This document shows positions 22,725 to 34,962 of a DNA stretch of 64,000 nt, one piece after another. A model generated the notes under the pieces. It searched no databases. It was not told where the DNA came from and worked only from the letters and a program-made list of their open reading frames with translations. The position numbers were made by a program, and so were the translations under genes. The stretch lies in contig RCTD01000008.1 of the NCBI GenBank assembly GCA_014898415.1, forward strand, positions 620,001 through 684,000. Reading direction: 5' to 3'. The DNA is from Stromatinia cepivora (lineage: Eukaryota > Ascomycota > Leotiomycetes > Helotiales > Sclerotiniaceae). Every line of letters starts with the position of its first letter. Position 1 is the first letter of the stretch.

Positions 22725-23037
22725 CTTCAATCTGGAAAGAATCGATTTGAGTACCAATGAGTATTTGTTCTACATGACAGTTATATGGTACATTTATGTG
22801 ATTTATCTTGGTGAAGATTTGCGGAAAAAACACCTCGAAAGTTCGAGCTGCCGATGTTTCGATATGATCCTTGCCATTGACACCATCGATCGTTCCCACG
22901 CTGGCTGGTACCTTTACCATGTATATTGCCAAGCATTTCTCCAAAAGTGTTTCTGCGATTGTCAAAATATCGCAGTTGCGGGTAAAACTTCAATGCACCC
23001 CTCATGATGTGCTATATGCATGGGCTGGGTGATGATA
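22725..23037. other. Upstream region of the MFS gene
   Basis: About 310 bp between the MFS start and the Tc1 element; presumed promoter. Overlapping open frames on both strands carry no recognisable motif. Ends with the TA (23036-23037) target site. Confidence 0.5.
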
Positions 23038-24416
23038 CAGTAACCGTGCACTTATATTACCCCAAAACCTTAAAAACGCGTAAATTTCGCGAATTGAATT
23101 TCAACTCTCTTTATTATTTATTCATCAATAGTATTATAATATATTTCCAGAATCTTGAATATTAAAAGGGAATTAGCTTTTAAGCATTTTACTTTATATT
23201 TATGTGACAAAATTATTAGCAAAGCTTTTAATGGTTCTAATCCTTATCGTATTGCAATTGATCTTAATCTCGAAGTGTGAATTGTTCGTTATACTTTATA
23301 GCAAGATGTATTATGCAATGAAAGAATGAATCTATCTTGTATTCTTCGAATTAGATCTTATACAGAAAGAGAAAAATGTATATTAATTCGATATATTCGA
23401 TTATATTCAAAATCAATTTATATATAAACAAAAACAGTTGTAGGCTTTAAATGTAGTATCTCTATTATTAAGAAGATTTTGAAGGTTTATGGAATTATTA
23501 ATTGGAAATGTAAAAAGCGACCGGAACTTACCCAGGCATATATGTTCAAATAGTTTGTATAGTGCTTAATATATAGGGGATTGATAATAGAGGAATAGGG
23601 ATTAGTTATATAAAGCAATGAATGCTTTGTAGAATAAGAGCAGGGTAAAAGAGGAGAATGATGCTTTTGCATTTCCGCTCAGAAATGGGAACCTAGAATG
23701 ATTCAAATATATAGTATGAATAAGAATATAAAGGTTATAGTCTAGGGAGGCTTTTGGGATCTTGAAAAGAGTAATCTATATATAATGGATAGAGATTTTG
23801 AAAGTAAGAAATATGGGTATAATGCTAATTTATATCTTGAGGTTCTTGATATTGAGATAGGCTTTGCTTTTGAAAGATTGGGTCCAGGGTATGAATTTAT
23901 GCAGGATAATGCTTCTATTCATTGTGCTTATAAAGTACGGGATTAGTTTCAAAAGAAAGGGATCCCAATATTGAAGGATTGGCTTCCTTATTTTTTTGAT
24001 CTCAATTTTATTGAATATATTTGGTAGATTTTAAAAATGAGGTTATATGAAATGTTTTTTGATATTGTAGTTGACAAAAGTAAATCGGAATATGCTAAAT
24101 AGAGGTTAAAGAGTTGTTTATAAGTAGTTTGGGATATATTAGATCAAGAATTATTCGATAAATTAGAAACGAGTATGTCTGATAGAATTGAGGTTTGTAT
24201 TGCGGTAAGGGGCTGATATACAAAATATTGATTAATTGTGGAGCGATAAGGATTTGAATTTTTTTTGGGGAATAGTATAGATATAGAACTTCAATATATT
24301 CAAATTTTAGATTATAATAATTAATGGTTGATTTTATAATTAAGTTGAAAGGTAGATGTTGAATATATAAAAAAATTGAAATTAGGTTGTGGGGTAATAT
24401 AAGTTGACTAGTACTG
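23038..24416 (+). mobile_element. Tc1/mariner-family DNA transposon, copy 1 (inactivated)
   Basis: A 1,379-bp element bounded by TA target duplications (23036-23037, 24417-24418). Terminal inverted repeats of roughly 35 bp begin CAGTA and share ACTTATATTACCCCA. The plus strand holds a decayed transposase: a helix-turn-helix part near 23400-23550 (IRNW/INWK..KRPELTQ-like) and the DDE part near 23780-24080, where YEFMQDNASIH and DLNFIEYIW preserve the second and third catalytic blocks. Many stops and TA-rich codons mark RIP decay. An element of exactly the same length lies inverted at 51463-52841. Confidence 0.92.
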
Positions 24417-27400
24417 TAGATAAGATATCCGATGCACTTTATTGGTGAAGTTCTTATGTCAATCAGACTTAATCACAGCATCTTATGGAGAATATTGATA
24501 TGCTATCTTGTGTGAAACGTGATAATTGACGAGCTGACGAAATATTGTCAAGGTTGCGCTGGTTAGACATATCATGTCGAAAATGTTGGGGCTTTTGCTA
24601 GATCGTTAATTATCGAGCGGTCACGTTTACGTAGTTCTACATTAATCCACATCACGAAAAAATTCATTCTTCCAGTTTCTTAGTCGAACCAAAGTTGTTA
24701 CTAGGAGTTTCAAGAGTCTTGCAGCATGCTAGTTGTGTATAAAATTCAAACTGGGCACACCGTATCCTACATCTGGCTTGACAAGATTCAAGGAGAATAA
24801 TTCTAGATGTCAACGGTGAATGTTGCAAACGAGGCACGCCGGTAAAACGATGGTGAATTTCTTCCGGGACTGGTCGTTCTGTGATAAACGTAGTTAGGTG
24901 TCGCCGTAAGCGTTTTAGTGGTATTGAAAGTAAAGTCTTGTAAGTATTGAGCGCAGCTAGTTCCATTTATGCAAAGAACCTTTTGCCGATTTCTTCAAGT
25001 GATTCCTTACTTGATACTACTTCATCCCTTCTTAAAATTGCAAAAGAATAGATGAGAGTAGTAAATGCGGGAATTAAGGGGGTGCTGAATCTCATTTTCG
25101 AAAACGAAACCCAGGCTTAATTGTTCAAGTAAGCATGATATTTCCGACGGGAAGAGACGAGAACAAGATCTGACGGTCCAGGAATCGATTACCATCAACG
25201 AAGAATCAAAGAGAAGATATGAGAATAAATCAAGCAAAAGAAGAACCAAATAGAAGAACCAAATAGAGGGATTTCTTGTTCTAGAGGAAGTCAATTGTAG
25301 ATGATAGGTGCCTAATAAGTCTTATGTGCGGACCTTGGGAGTAGAATGGCAACGTTTATATCATCACCGACCATTTAAAATATATGGCCCAACAACAGAC
25401 CTACGAACACCCAGAACTACCCACGAACATTTGTTTCATCATTCCTGTCCAATAAATTACCAAAGAATGATCTCAGTTAAGCTCTGGTAAATAGATCCTA
25501 TATATATCTAATACTTTCGTCCTCCTATCGGTTTCAAAATAAAAATATTCTAACAGAAGATTAATTATGTCCCATTGCGGCACAGTTTCCTATACTTAGT
25601 ATGAGTACTAACAGTTTGTATTTAGTGCACCTCAAACCGAAACTTTTGACATGGACTCCAATATCGGCGCTTATTTTCTGGCGAAGTGTGGCGTTTGAGG
25701 CACGGAATTTCATGGTTTTTGGAATAGTTGGTGGCATGTTCATTCGCTTGTGTATGCCATGAATTTGATTTTTTTTTCTTTGATGAGTATTTTTGGGTCT
25801 TGGTAGTTATGTGGTTGGTTTATATGTATACCATCCGGCGCGTGCCCTGGTCTGGCATTGAGTGAGCCAGTGATCTGGTAAACGAAGAGTTGAAACAGAC
25901 CGGCATATATACTGCCATGCACAACGTCTTCGAAATGATACTGTGTTAGATGCACTTACGCCGCCTGACTCGTGACAAACGCATGTCTCAATGCTGTAGT
26001 GTCTCTCCAACAATTTCGTCGAGATTCTTCATGATTCACTTAGGAGGGGAGGATTTAGTATAAGAGGCACCAATGGCTCTCACTACTTCAAGTGCCGGCT
26101 CTCAATACAGCTCGTTCGTTACAAGATATTACAGTTACCTGCCAGTTCTCCTTCCCACTTCTCATTTTTCTCAACGAAGTCTAAAGTACATTCAGCGGGA
26201 TTCAAGAAAAATTGAATAATATCGTAGCTTTGAATCCAAGAGCGCAAATTTCGGTTTTCAGGCACAAGGTTTGTTAAGGCTCTGGTACATATTTGGTGTC
26301 ATGACTATCTGCTTGCGGTACTTGCGGCTTGGAAAATTGTGGGAGTTGATGAGATACCTACGGGACTTAATGTTTGTCCATTCCAAGCAGCGACTGGGGC
26401 GTTTCCTGGGGCTTAAATAACTAATTTGATGGTGATGGATTGATGCTTGATGGGATTAAAGGTGATTGTGTGGAGGAGCAATAAGGCAATGGTGGTTGCC
26501 CGTATAAGATTTTTAAGCGAGCGAGGATTTTCATGATTTTTGGATAGCTTTGTGGGAGTTCATTCCTTTTATTGTCGATGTTTTGTATTCTTTCCGCAAG
26601 AAGTTCTGGAATACGATTTTTATGATTTTGAAGTATTTCAGTATGTTCGAATGGCGCAGGTTGTTACAGTATAATGGTTTGCATAACCAGATTTCACATT
26701 CAGATGGAAAAAAGTAAGAATGCCTAGCCTGCTCCAGACTTTCGCTCTTGACTCTATGATGAATGTTCACACCTTTTGCCGGTCTATAACTACCGATACT
26801 CACTCACAAAATGCAAGCAGCAACGGAATGTTGGAATTCGCTACAATGTAAATGATATTCTATCAAGTAGAATCGCAAACTTCCCATCTATCGTCCCGTT
26901 CCTTAACAACGGTGAAGGATTAATGAAACATCGGGATTGATAAATCTCGCGTCGAAAATATACGAATACTCCTCGATTCTAATACTCCTCTGTTGAAGAG
27001 CTAAAAATAACTGTAATGAGTGTTGGAACTGATTAAGGAGGCAGTACATATTTTTTAAGAGAATGAGGAGAATTATGAATGTATAGAATGCTCTGCAATT
27101 TTATACCAACAAGGTCCTATTTTAGCTCTGAAGCATGCCTTGGATTCAAACCACGGGAGAGTAATGGGAAAAGTGGATGGGACTTTCTAATAAAGGAGTG
27201 GCTTATATGTGGCACAGATTTTCAGATTGGCTAGAATAGCTTCTTCCAACATTTAAAGTGCATAGTCATATCATAAAAACATGCATTGTTTGTGTGAGTT
27301 GGTTGGAATAATAGTTCAGAATAGTACCTTGGGGACAGGCTTACTTGCATATTTTCCTAAACATGGTATTGTTTTGGGTGTACAATGTTTCGTAGTGACT

Positions 27401-27725
27401 TTGCTAAATGTTTGGTTAGATGTTTCAGGGCTTGATATATTATTATGGCCTATTTGCGAGAATATTTAGTATAAGAGGTATCTATAATCCCTTTTTCCCC
27501 CGCTCATCCCATCAAAATCCACTGCAAATACTTCGATCAGAGGTCCACTTTCTTAGTGCCACTCTTTTCACCAGATATATTTTCTATTTCCACAAACTTC
27601 GGAACCCCCTTGAGAAGACCTATTACCACATCCGATATCTACCATTTATTCAACGCGAGCTCAGCCATTAGTCATTAGAACACTTCCTACTTGGGAGCTC
27701 AAGCATACAAGCCGAAATAAGCAAC
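24417..27725. other. 3.3-kb stretch without a supportable gene
   Basis: Composition is ordinary to moderately AT-rich. Only short open frames of 60-100 codons on both strands are present, none with a recognisable domain. Minus-strand stretches around 25740-26050 and 26330-26540 (for example APGNAPVAAWNGQTLS) might be remains of a gene, but stops interrupt them. A CT-rich tract at 27487-27500 lies upstream of the secreted-protein gene and may belong to its promoter. Confidence 0.5.
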
Positions 27726-28346
27726 ATGCACTTCATCAAAATAACCACTTCTCTTGTCTCCATAGCAGCAAGTGCCACTGCTCTCGCAATGCCACAAGCA
27801 GGCCCTAGTGACGCCGCCGAAGAAATAATAGAAGATTGGAATACCGCAATCAACGTACATCTCCCCGATCTCAAAGCATTCACTACACAAAACTAACACT
27901 CATCCCCCCAGCAAACCATCTCATACGTCGACACCACCGTGCAAGCCATCCAAACCAACAAATTCGGAAACATCGCCAACTTTCCCTCCCTAACAAACGA
28001 TACTCTCAACATCGTCAAGATCCAAAGCGGTCTCAATGATCAACTTGATGATTTCGGTACGATTATGAATTTAAATGCGCTGCATGATGTGATTCAATCC
28101 GCTATTGCGGAAATGATCACGACTCTGAATACGACGCTTGGATTGAGTCCGACTGAAAATACATTTACTAGTAATGTAGGTGGTCAGATGCAAATACTTT
28201 CAGCTAATATCTGTGATTTGTATTTGCTTAATGTGGTTAGGATGTGGCAAATGGTAGGGGAGACGAATTTATCGGGGAATCTTGTTGGACTTCAGTCCTG
28301 TGTGACGTTTGATCCGGACACTGGGGATTTCGTTAACCCTTCTTGA
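27726..28346 (+). CDS. Small secreted protein (HsbA-like fold possible)
   Basis: 187 residues from exons 27726-27854 and 27912-28346; the 57-bp intron (GTACAT...CTAAC...CCCCAG) is in phase 0. Residues 1-21 (MHFIKITTSLVSIAASATALA) form a signal peptide. The mature part is acidic, almost cysteine-free (two Cys near the C-terminus) and predicted largely helical from its pattern (QTISYVDTTVQAIQTNK, HDVIQSAIAEMITTLNTTL). Length, secretion and helical pattern resemble fungal hydrophobic-surface-binding proteins, but similarity is weak, so no name is assigned. The gene sits in a sparse region with a pseudogene of similar design 1.3 kb downstream. Confidence 0.75.
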
Positions 28347-29660
28347 TCGGATGGGGTGTTAGCGGTGGGTCTTGATTGCACGGATTTGTGGAGCGGTGAG
28401 GCTTGATTTGGTGTACAAAAAACGGTTTCAAAGATCTGAATGAGGATTTAAGTTGAGGAGTGAGTTATCTCATGGTTTTCTGTTCAGTGGCAGTTGGGGT
28501 TCCGAGGAGTTTTTAGCATTCTTGGAGAGGGTTTATCTGACTTCATTCCTCAGATTGATGGTGATTCGGCTGGGGCGGAATATCTGGAGTTTCGATATCT
28601 TGATCTGCCACTCTGAGCTCTTGGTCACAGTCTTTTAGAAATGGAATCTTTGGAATCATGCAAAATTTCAATTCTGATCCAATGATATTTGTGTGCAAGT
28701 GACCTTAGATTTTTTGTGAGCAAGATAAGGAGAACCCTCGCTGATTTCATCATCCTCTTCATATAAAAGAGAGCTGACTCATTCCCATCCAAATCTATCC
28801 CCCTCATCTTTCGCCGACTATAGGATACAGTTACGAAGTCAACTCAACGATAATTGTTTAGTTGTAGAGTAGCTTACTACTTTCTAAAACTTCTAAGAAT
28901 GCGCGGTGAATGGCTTGGCGCATGAAGCTGTAGTCGAATTATGATTAGCGGAAGCACAACGGAGGATTCAACTAAAATACTCCTCGTTGCATACGTCACG
29001 CGTGTCCGTTTGTTGCAAATCATAGCCATAGGGCTGATATAAACTTTAAGCCACGTAGTACTGTCTAGAAGTAAAGTTCAGACTAGATGTGTATGTAAAC
29101 CTTAAATTTGGTTAAAATAACATCTTCTGCCTTTACATGAACATTAATGGAATACAACAAGAGTATAAAAGTAGATTAAACATAAGAATAGATCCCTTTT
29201 GCCAGCCACAGCATTACTAGCAATATGAATGCTATTGGATGAGGGATGGGAGTGCCGAGATTATCGTAAGTGGCAGTACTGTGGTAGATCAGCTTACTTG
29301 CATTGAAGTAAGTTGATGCCAGCTCACTATCTTCCAGAAATATCAGGAGTTTGATTGCATACTGGAAAACTTGGGAGCTATGCTCACTAAAAACATATTC
29401 GAGAGGCTTTGCACTTGCGTGGTGCTAATCCTGGGCGTGGTGCCTTTCATTTCTGTATAAGAAAAGGCCGGACACCTCAAAATTCACGATTCATTATCCA
29501 GCCGTGCTTCTGATCTTCTAATTCAGTATCATTTGGGAACCGCTCCTCGAACTTCACTCCTCGTTTAAGCTTCCTTGCATAGTTGCTCTTTCTTGCTTCC
29601 AGGTGGCAATCGACAAACCGAACTATATATTGTAAACCGAAGACTACTACGGTCATCGAT
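28347..29660. other. Spacer between two secreted-protein loci
   Basis: 1.3 kb with only short, featureless open frames on both strands. It includes the presumed promoter of the ancestral gene at 29661. No repeat match seen. Confidence 0.5.
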
Positions 29661-30356
29661 ATGAGATTCGACACACTTGTCATCCCTTCGATTCCCCTCC
29701 TAACAATTGTTGCATCTGCGGATCAACTATTCGACGCCATCAACCAATGGCGAGAAGCAGCCATTGTATGTTATACCCAAACCTCAAACACTGTTCGCAC
29801 CATTCCTTCGCATTCTAACTATCACTCCTTCCCCTAGAACCTGAACAATCTCCTCAATGATGCCACCGATGACTCCCGCTTCCTGAACAAAGACTTCGTC
29901 GAATTTTTCAAGAACACAACATTACAAAACACAATCTTCGTCGACGGAATCAACGTCTAAGTGGCACAACGCGAAGCATTGACAGGTCTTGTGAGCAATA
30001 ACGGTCATTCCACATTACAAGCTAGCCTGGCAGTTATCCAACAACTCACTTAAAAGGTGGACACTACACTTTTCAGCATCAATGATATCTCCAATGATGA
30101 TCCTAATTTTCAAGATGATGTATTGAAAAATCGGATTGGGACCGTTAATCTCATAAGATGAAATCAGTTGATGCCCGCCGTAGGGGAATTTTGGAACCAG
30201 ACGGCTAGTATACTGGGTGAGGACCAGATTCAAGATCTTCCGGGCCCAAATGTTTGCGAAAAGTTTGATGCAAGTGCAGGTAGTTATCCTATTGGGGGTC
30301 TGGTTCCCGATCAAAGTCGGCGTGTGGGAGCTATTTCTTTTCTGGAGGTTGGTTGA
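29661..30356 (+). pseudogene. Small secreted protein pseudogene with three in-frame stops
   Basis: Starts with ATG 29661 and a signal-peptide-like MRFDTLVIPSIPLLTIVASA. A 72-bp intron (29766-29837, GTATGT...CCCTAG) lies at nearly the same codon as in the gene at 27726, after an ...INQWREAAI segment comparable to IEDWNTAIN. The frame then runs to TGA 30354-30356 but is broken by TAA at 29958, TAA at 30051 and TGA at 30159. Each is one C-to-T change from a sense codon (CAA, CAA, CGA). Ignoring them the product would be about 207 residues with two Cys, similar in size and style to its intact neighbour. Relationship to that neighbour is likely but sequence similarity is low. Confidence 0.7.
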
Positions 30357-30636
30357 CTGCTTTCTGCTTTCTGCAATCTGTAGGGGCATAGTGGCACTTC
30401 GGTCGATTGGTGGGGAGTTGTGTACTATTGACGGATAGGAATATATGGGTCCTTTTAAGGTTGGATTGAAAGTGGCTGTATTTATACTGGTTTTTGGCGA
30501 AAGGTGCAGAGGCGCTGCTTGTGGAGCAGATGTTGTGTGGTACCGATTTGAAGATCGTAGATATAACCACGTCCTTTCCATCAATAAATTTCAGTCCAGG
30601 CTCACGATCGAGTGCTGGTACCCTTTTATCTCAGAA

Positions 30637-31035
30637 TTATCTCAGGCGGATGACCGATAATAGATAGCGAGGCAGATGTCCCGATCCCAGGCCCCTCATC
30701 TCATCAATGCAAACCATATCCAGACCAAGAGTAAAACCTTTCTTCTCCACAACACTGGAAATTATGCTATTCAAAGGGCACTTGCTTGAACGTGCTTTGC
30801 TCAATATCCCAACACCATGGAACTTCAAAGGAGAAGCTAAAGAAATTTTCGTGTAGTCGCTGTCGAGACCGACGTTGAGGAAAGATTCATCAGAATAAGT
30901 GGTGATACCAGTATACATACATTTTACAACCTCCGTGCTCTTCTCCAACAGTTGAAGGGGCCTTTTAACGTCTTTCCCCAAGAAACGCAGCAGCAAGAGG
31001 ACTGCAGTGGCTTTGGCCAAATTGATATGTTGCAC
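30637..31035 (-). CDS. Unrecognised protein, 3' exon of an incomplete gene model
   Basis: A 130-residue open frame with protein-like character: ATAVLLLLRFLGKDVKRPLQ, then YTGITTYSDESFLNVGLD, VVEKKGFTLGLDMVCIDEM and a final GHLPRYLLSVIRLR. The frame is closed upstream by TAA just before its first codon (GTG), so it must be entered by splicing; an AG at about 31010 after GGCCAAAG is a candidate. A second open stretch on minus (31112-31275: SDSELDMQRN..., VKWLQRALQGLKERFHEKCLW) may be the preceding exon. I do not recognise the family. It is divergent from the Mpv17-like gene. Gene or remnant cannot be decided here. Confidence 0.45.
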   Translation of the reverse strand: MQHINLAKATAVLLLLRFLGKDVKRPLQLLEKSTEVVKCMYTGITTYSDESFLNVGLDSDYTKISLASPLKFHGVGILSKARSSKCPLNSIISSVVEKKGFTLGLDMVCIDEMRGLGSGHLPRYLLSVIRLR

Positions 31036-31593
31036 CCGAAATTATGCATAATGTTATGCAAGACTGTGCTTGTTGCATAAAATATTTTCTTACAATCACA
31101 TCAATCATGACTTATTTATCTCGACTCCATAGACACTTTTCATGGAACCTTTCCTTGAGGCCTTGCAATGCACGTTGTAACCACTTGACATCTGGTCTAT
31201 GACTTGACATGCTGTTTCTCTGCATATCAAGCTCACTATCACTATCGCGGTCTTCCGAAATGATAGAGAATAGGATGTCTGTGTTCTCGGCGACTGTTCA
31301 CCTCCACAACAAGGGAGCTCAGGATCCAGGTTGTCGTTAATATATGACGAGGCAATTGATGAGGTGAGATGATGATAGTGTCGAGCTTGGAATCTTTCGA
31401 GATCTGTAGACCATTCTGGTGTGAGCTAAGAAACAAGGAAACATTCCCCCACTCAAGTACAACCTCAACATGTATGATGAATTACTCGAGCCGAACATCA
31501 TACAGAGCAACCACCTCACAGAAAAATATTTCTATATTTCTCTGTCTTCTCAACTCATACAATCCAGCTCAAAACAACGAAGCAATACCTAAG

Positions 31594-32325
31594 ATGCCTT
31601 CTGCCATAATAAATACAACGATTCAATCGTGCATCTTATCCGGAGCAAGCAACATTATCGCACAATTTATTTCCGCGCACCAGAATAATGTATGGGCCTC
31701 TAACCCTCCATGTTGCTCTGAATACTCAGACTGACAGAAATATAGACTACATTCGCGATAGATTGGAAGCCGGTTTTTCACTTCATCTTATACAGCGCGC
31801 TGAGCGCGCCACCAAATTTCTATTTGTGAGTTCTGTTCTGTGTGATGCTTGACTATCGCAAGGAAAACAAAACCACAATCTGAGACCAGGCAATCTCTCG
31901 AACAAAATTGACAACCCGCAATCAGACAATCACTTCTCGAATACCTCCTGCCCTCCAAGAAACAATCCCCTTCACAAAATGTCTCCGAAAAATCTTCATC
32001 CTCCAAACCCCCAAAGCCGATCCCATCCCTCTCACTCATAAACACCATCCTCAAAGTCCTACTCGACCAGACCGTCCTCGCAGTCTTCAACGTAATGTTT
32101 TTCCTCATAACCTTTTCGGTCCTCCGCGGATCCACCCTCCCACAAGCTATACAAAGTGCTAGAGAAGAATACTGGGATATGATGAAAGCCGGCTGGAAAT
32201 TGTGGCCATTTGTTAGTCTGAGCAATTTTGCCGTCATCAAGAGTGTACAGGGACGGGCTTTGTTGGGGAGTTTGGCGGGGATTGGGTGGAATGTATATCT
32301 GGGGTTGGTACAGGGTGGGAAGTGA
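31594..32325 (+). CDS. Mpv17/PMP22-family membrane protein
   Basis: Predicted protein of the peroxisomal or mitochondrial inner membrane family Mpv17/PMP22/Sym1, 191 residues. Exons 31594-31689, 31746-31825 and 31926-32325; introns of 56 and 100 bp. Exon 1 encodes MPSAIINTTIQSCILSGASN, the usual start with TM1. Exon 2 gives FAIDWKPVFHFILYSALSAPPNFYL, matching the family W-P-x-x-Q/H-F...PPN-F pattern. Exon 3 continues QSLLEYLLPS, a Ser/Pro-rich linker, then LLDQTVLAVFNVMFFLITF, REEYWDMMKAGWKLWPFVSL and GSLAGIGWNVYLGLVQ, the C-terminal signature. The long second intron avoids a TGA in the unspliced frame. Function of the family is membrane channel or maintenance activity; substrate unknown. The long minus-strand open frame over it is a shadow. 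Confidence 0.85.
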
Positions 32326-32506
32326 GAGTGGTCAAATTTCAATGATCAGGAATTACGAATGAAGAACCAGGAGGGCTCAGCGCTTTGGATTATCAAGCGT
32401 AGATATATGCCTTCTTCTGGCCCGCTAGATTTGGGCTAACTAATGTCCAAGGCCATAAAGTACAGCCATTTAACACCTGTACATATTTGATCTCTAGCGA
32501 TTCTTC

Positions 32507-32875
32507 ATGGTCGAGTCCCACGAATTTCTCAATGTTACAGCTAGTTTCAATTTTTCTCCCTCACTTTCCATACATCGAGTAACGTTCTTAAGCCTTTCAC
32601 GGGAGTTCCGTGACCAATGTTTTGAGTTAGCCCATGGTCAGGCACAGAACACGGCAACTCGTGTGCATGGGGAAGACCTAATGGAGATTCCGGATGCTCT
32701 AGACCAGCCTTTCAGACGAAGCCATTATTTATTTTGCCCACAAAATTGTACAGAGGAGGACTTTGTTGAAACCATTAATCCTGCCATTGATCTTTTCTTC
32801 CAGTTATTAAAGGATACTCCTCGCAATGGTCCAAAAAAAAAATCTTTCACCATGTCTTTACGCCGTGGATCTTGA
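32507..32875 (+). pseudogene. Fragment of an uncharacterised F-box-like fungal protein
   Basis: Open frame of 122 codons from ATG 32507. The stretch VTFLSLSREFRDQCFELAHG resembles the F.LPREIRD.I/CF.LA motif that opens many uncharacterised fungal F-box-like proteins; nothing after it matches known parts. The frame ends shortly after a run of ten A (about 32833-32842). Shifting frame at that run opens another ~40 codons (ILNFPCPGESWLQFF...), so the present end may be due to slippage. Could be a short real gene; I favour a decayed fragment. Confidence 0.4.
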
Positions 32876-34072
32876 ATTTTCCTTGCCCTGGCGAATCATG
32901 GTTGCAATTTTTCACTGGGGATCTTCCGAGCTCCACGGAGACACTTCGTGCGCGTGTCAGTAACATCGAAATTCTATGAAAGGGAGATGTCCATCGTGAA
33001 GGCTATCACAGGGAAAAGGCTAGCATAGCGAGTGTGGAGAGGTTTTGGATGCGGCGGATTGGGACTTCGTACTTTCAAATGGACGCTATGTAGGGTTTAC
33101 GCGGTATGTTGTAAAGATAAGGAATATTACGGGACTGTTGTAGAACAGAACCTTACATTAAGAACAACGCATAAAACAGACCGAGCTGCTGGGGTTGAGT
33201 CTGCTGTGTCAAGATTAAGTTAATGGACAGCATATGCTGATATACTTATTATATTTCAGCCTGCATCACTACTTCCCTTCATTGTCTATGGTAATATGAC
33301 ATGTAAATAATTTCTAGTCAATTCTCGTCCAATCAAAACCAAGTAGAAGAAGCATGTACCAGTGGCTGAGTTCTGAGAAATATATAACCGTGGGATCATC
33401 AGCACTCCTCTTGTATGAAATGCAGCCGATAGAACCGGGAGAAGATTTGTAGGTATGCTCTCTCATTCTGATATTTCACTCGTTTCCCGATTTGTTGAAA
33501 TTTTGAACCCATTCAAGGGCATACTTTTGGTTGTAAAAGGTGTATCCGAAACCCCGAATATGTTCCAATAAGTCAACTACCCTACTTTTGGGCCACCCCT
33601 CTTTTGAGCCACTTTTTCGTATCAAAAATCACGAAAATCAATATTTTTAACTTTCTTATTTATAAATATAATTTATTGAAATTTTGATTATAGATTTATT
33701 ATTTATATAATGATAAATTCTGAAAGTTTCATATTTTTCGCAATTTTTTCTATTGAGATAATTTAAAGTTGAATTTTCAAATTTTGAATTTGTATATGAT
33801 TTATATATAAATTAAAAAAACTCATTAAAATTTTGAATAACTTTTCAACAAAAATTGTTAAAAATAAATTATAAATTTTTATAAAATCTTTGAATCATAT
33901 TCTATAAAATAAATTCAATTATCAAAAATTATTATTTATAAATAATGATTTATTATTGATTGAAAATTACTTATATAAAATTTTATATAAAATAAATTAT
34001 AAATGTTAATAAAAGATTATTCGCAAACCATTATATATAATTTTTTGATTGAATTTTATATAATATAATTCA
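32876..34072. other. Transition from gene island to AT-rich transposon block
   Basis: To about 33560 the composition is ordinary and no gene is supported. From about 33570 the sequence becomes extremely AT-rich with no open frame and no match elsewhere in the window; it is probably an old, mutated repeat. Confidence 0.6.
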
Positions 34073-34348
34073 TGTTGGAAATGAGGCCATCATAGGATTA
34101 GAATTGAGGTCACGTGATCACAATGATGCATAGATCATATTTGGGGATAACCTCAATTCTATTTTTATTAGAATTATAGATCCTTAATTAAACTTATATA
34201 ATTAACAATATTATTATTTTCTATATCAAAAGTTAATAGGTTATAAGATCCGGTTGTATAATAATAATTAAAAAGTAAAGTAAATCGAGAAAGGATTAGT
34301 ATAGTTAATAGGGGTGAAATAGAGTGAAAATCAGAGTTTTCATATAAT

Positions 34349-34498
34349 TGTTACGAGATACACGTGATCGCGTCCGATCGGGCTAGTACAATACTAAGCT
34401 TCGAGCCGATCATATATATAGCTTTGTAGCACTCTTTTTTTAGCTTTGTAGTTTTTAATTCTAAGGTTGATCTTTAAATACTCGTTGAGTTCGTTATA
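34349..34498 (+). repeat. 5' LTR (150 bp) of short LTR element copy 2
   Basis: Starts TGTTACGAGATA and keeps the least mutated 5' edge of the four LTRs in the window; its inner edge (TATA) has decayed. Confidence 0.9.
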
Positions 34499-34962
34499 TT
34501 ATTAAAAGTTCTTTTAGATAAGAAATGGAATAATATTTGTATATATTTATGTATATTTTGTTTGCTTTTGTTTAAATATATCGTTTTTGCTTTTTTATTT
34601 GTATATGGATCTTTTCGATATTATTCAAAAGTGTTGTCTTTTTTTTTATTTTTAATTTTTAAGCTATGAATTACGATTCGATAAATCTTGTGATTACAGA
34701 ATTTCGCAGCGAAGTGATTTGTTAATGGGATGAAATTTTGTTTTTATGTTTCCTGATTCTCAAATGCATTTTTGCTATTTATATTCTTTTTTGTTTGAAA
34801 CTCTTTTTTTTTAATCTTGAAAAGTTCAATGGTAGTTCTCAAAAGTTCGATATCTGGCTTCCCTCGATTCGAGTGAAACTATAAGTAGACGGTACTACGA
34901 TTGGTAACTCTATAGTTTAATTTTATTATGTTTATTTCAATCTTGAATCTTATGTACAAATT

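Noticed and set aside
30015..30584. 189-codon minus-strand frame
   Set aside because: It is the antisense of the secreted-protein pseudogene; composition looks like a shadow frame with no domain.
31826..31925. Mpv17-like gene as a pseudogene because of an in-frame TGA
   Set aside because: A 100-bp GT-AG intron removes the stop and restores the family sequence across the join.
31788..32342. 184-codon minus-strand frame
   Set aside because: Antisense shadow of the Mpv17-like gene, whose sense exons match the family well.
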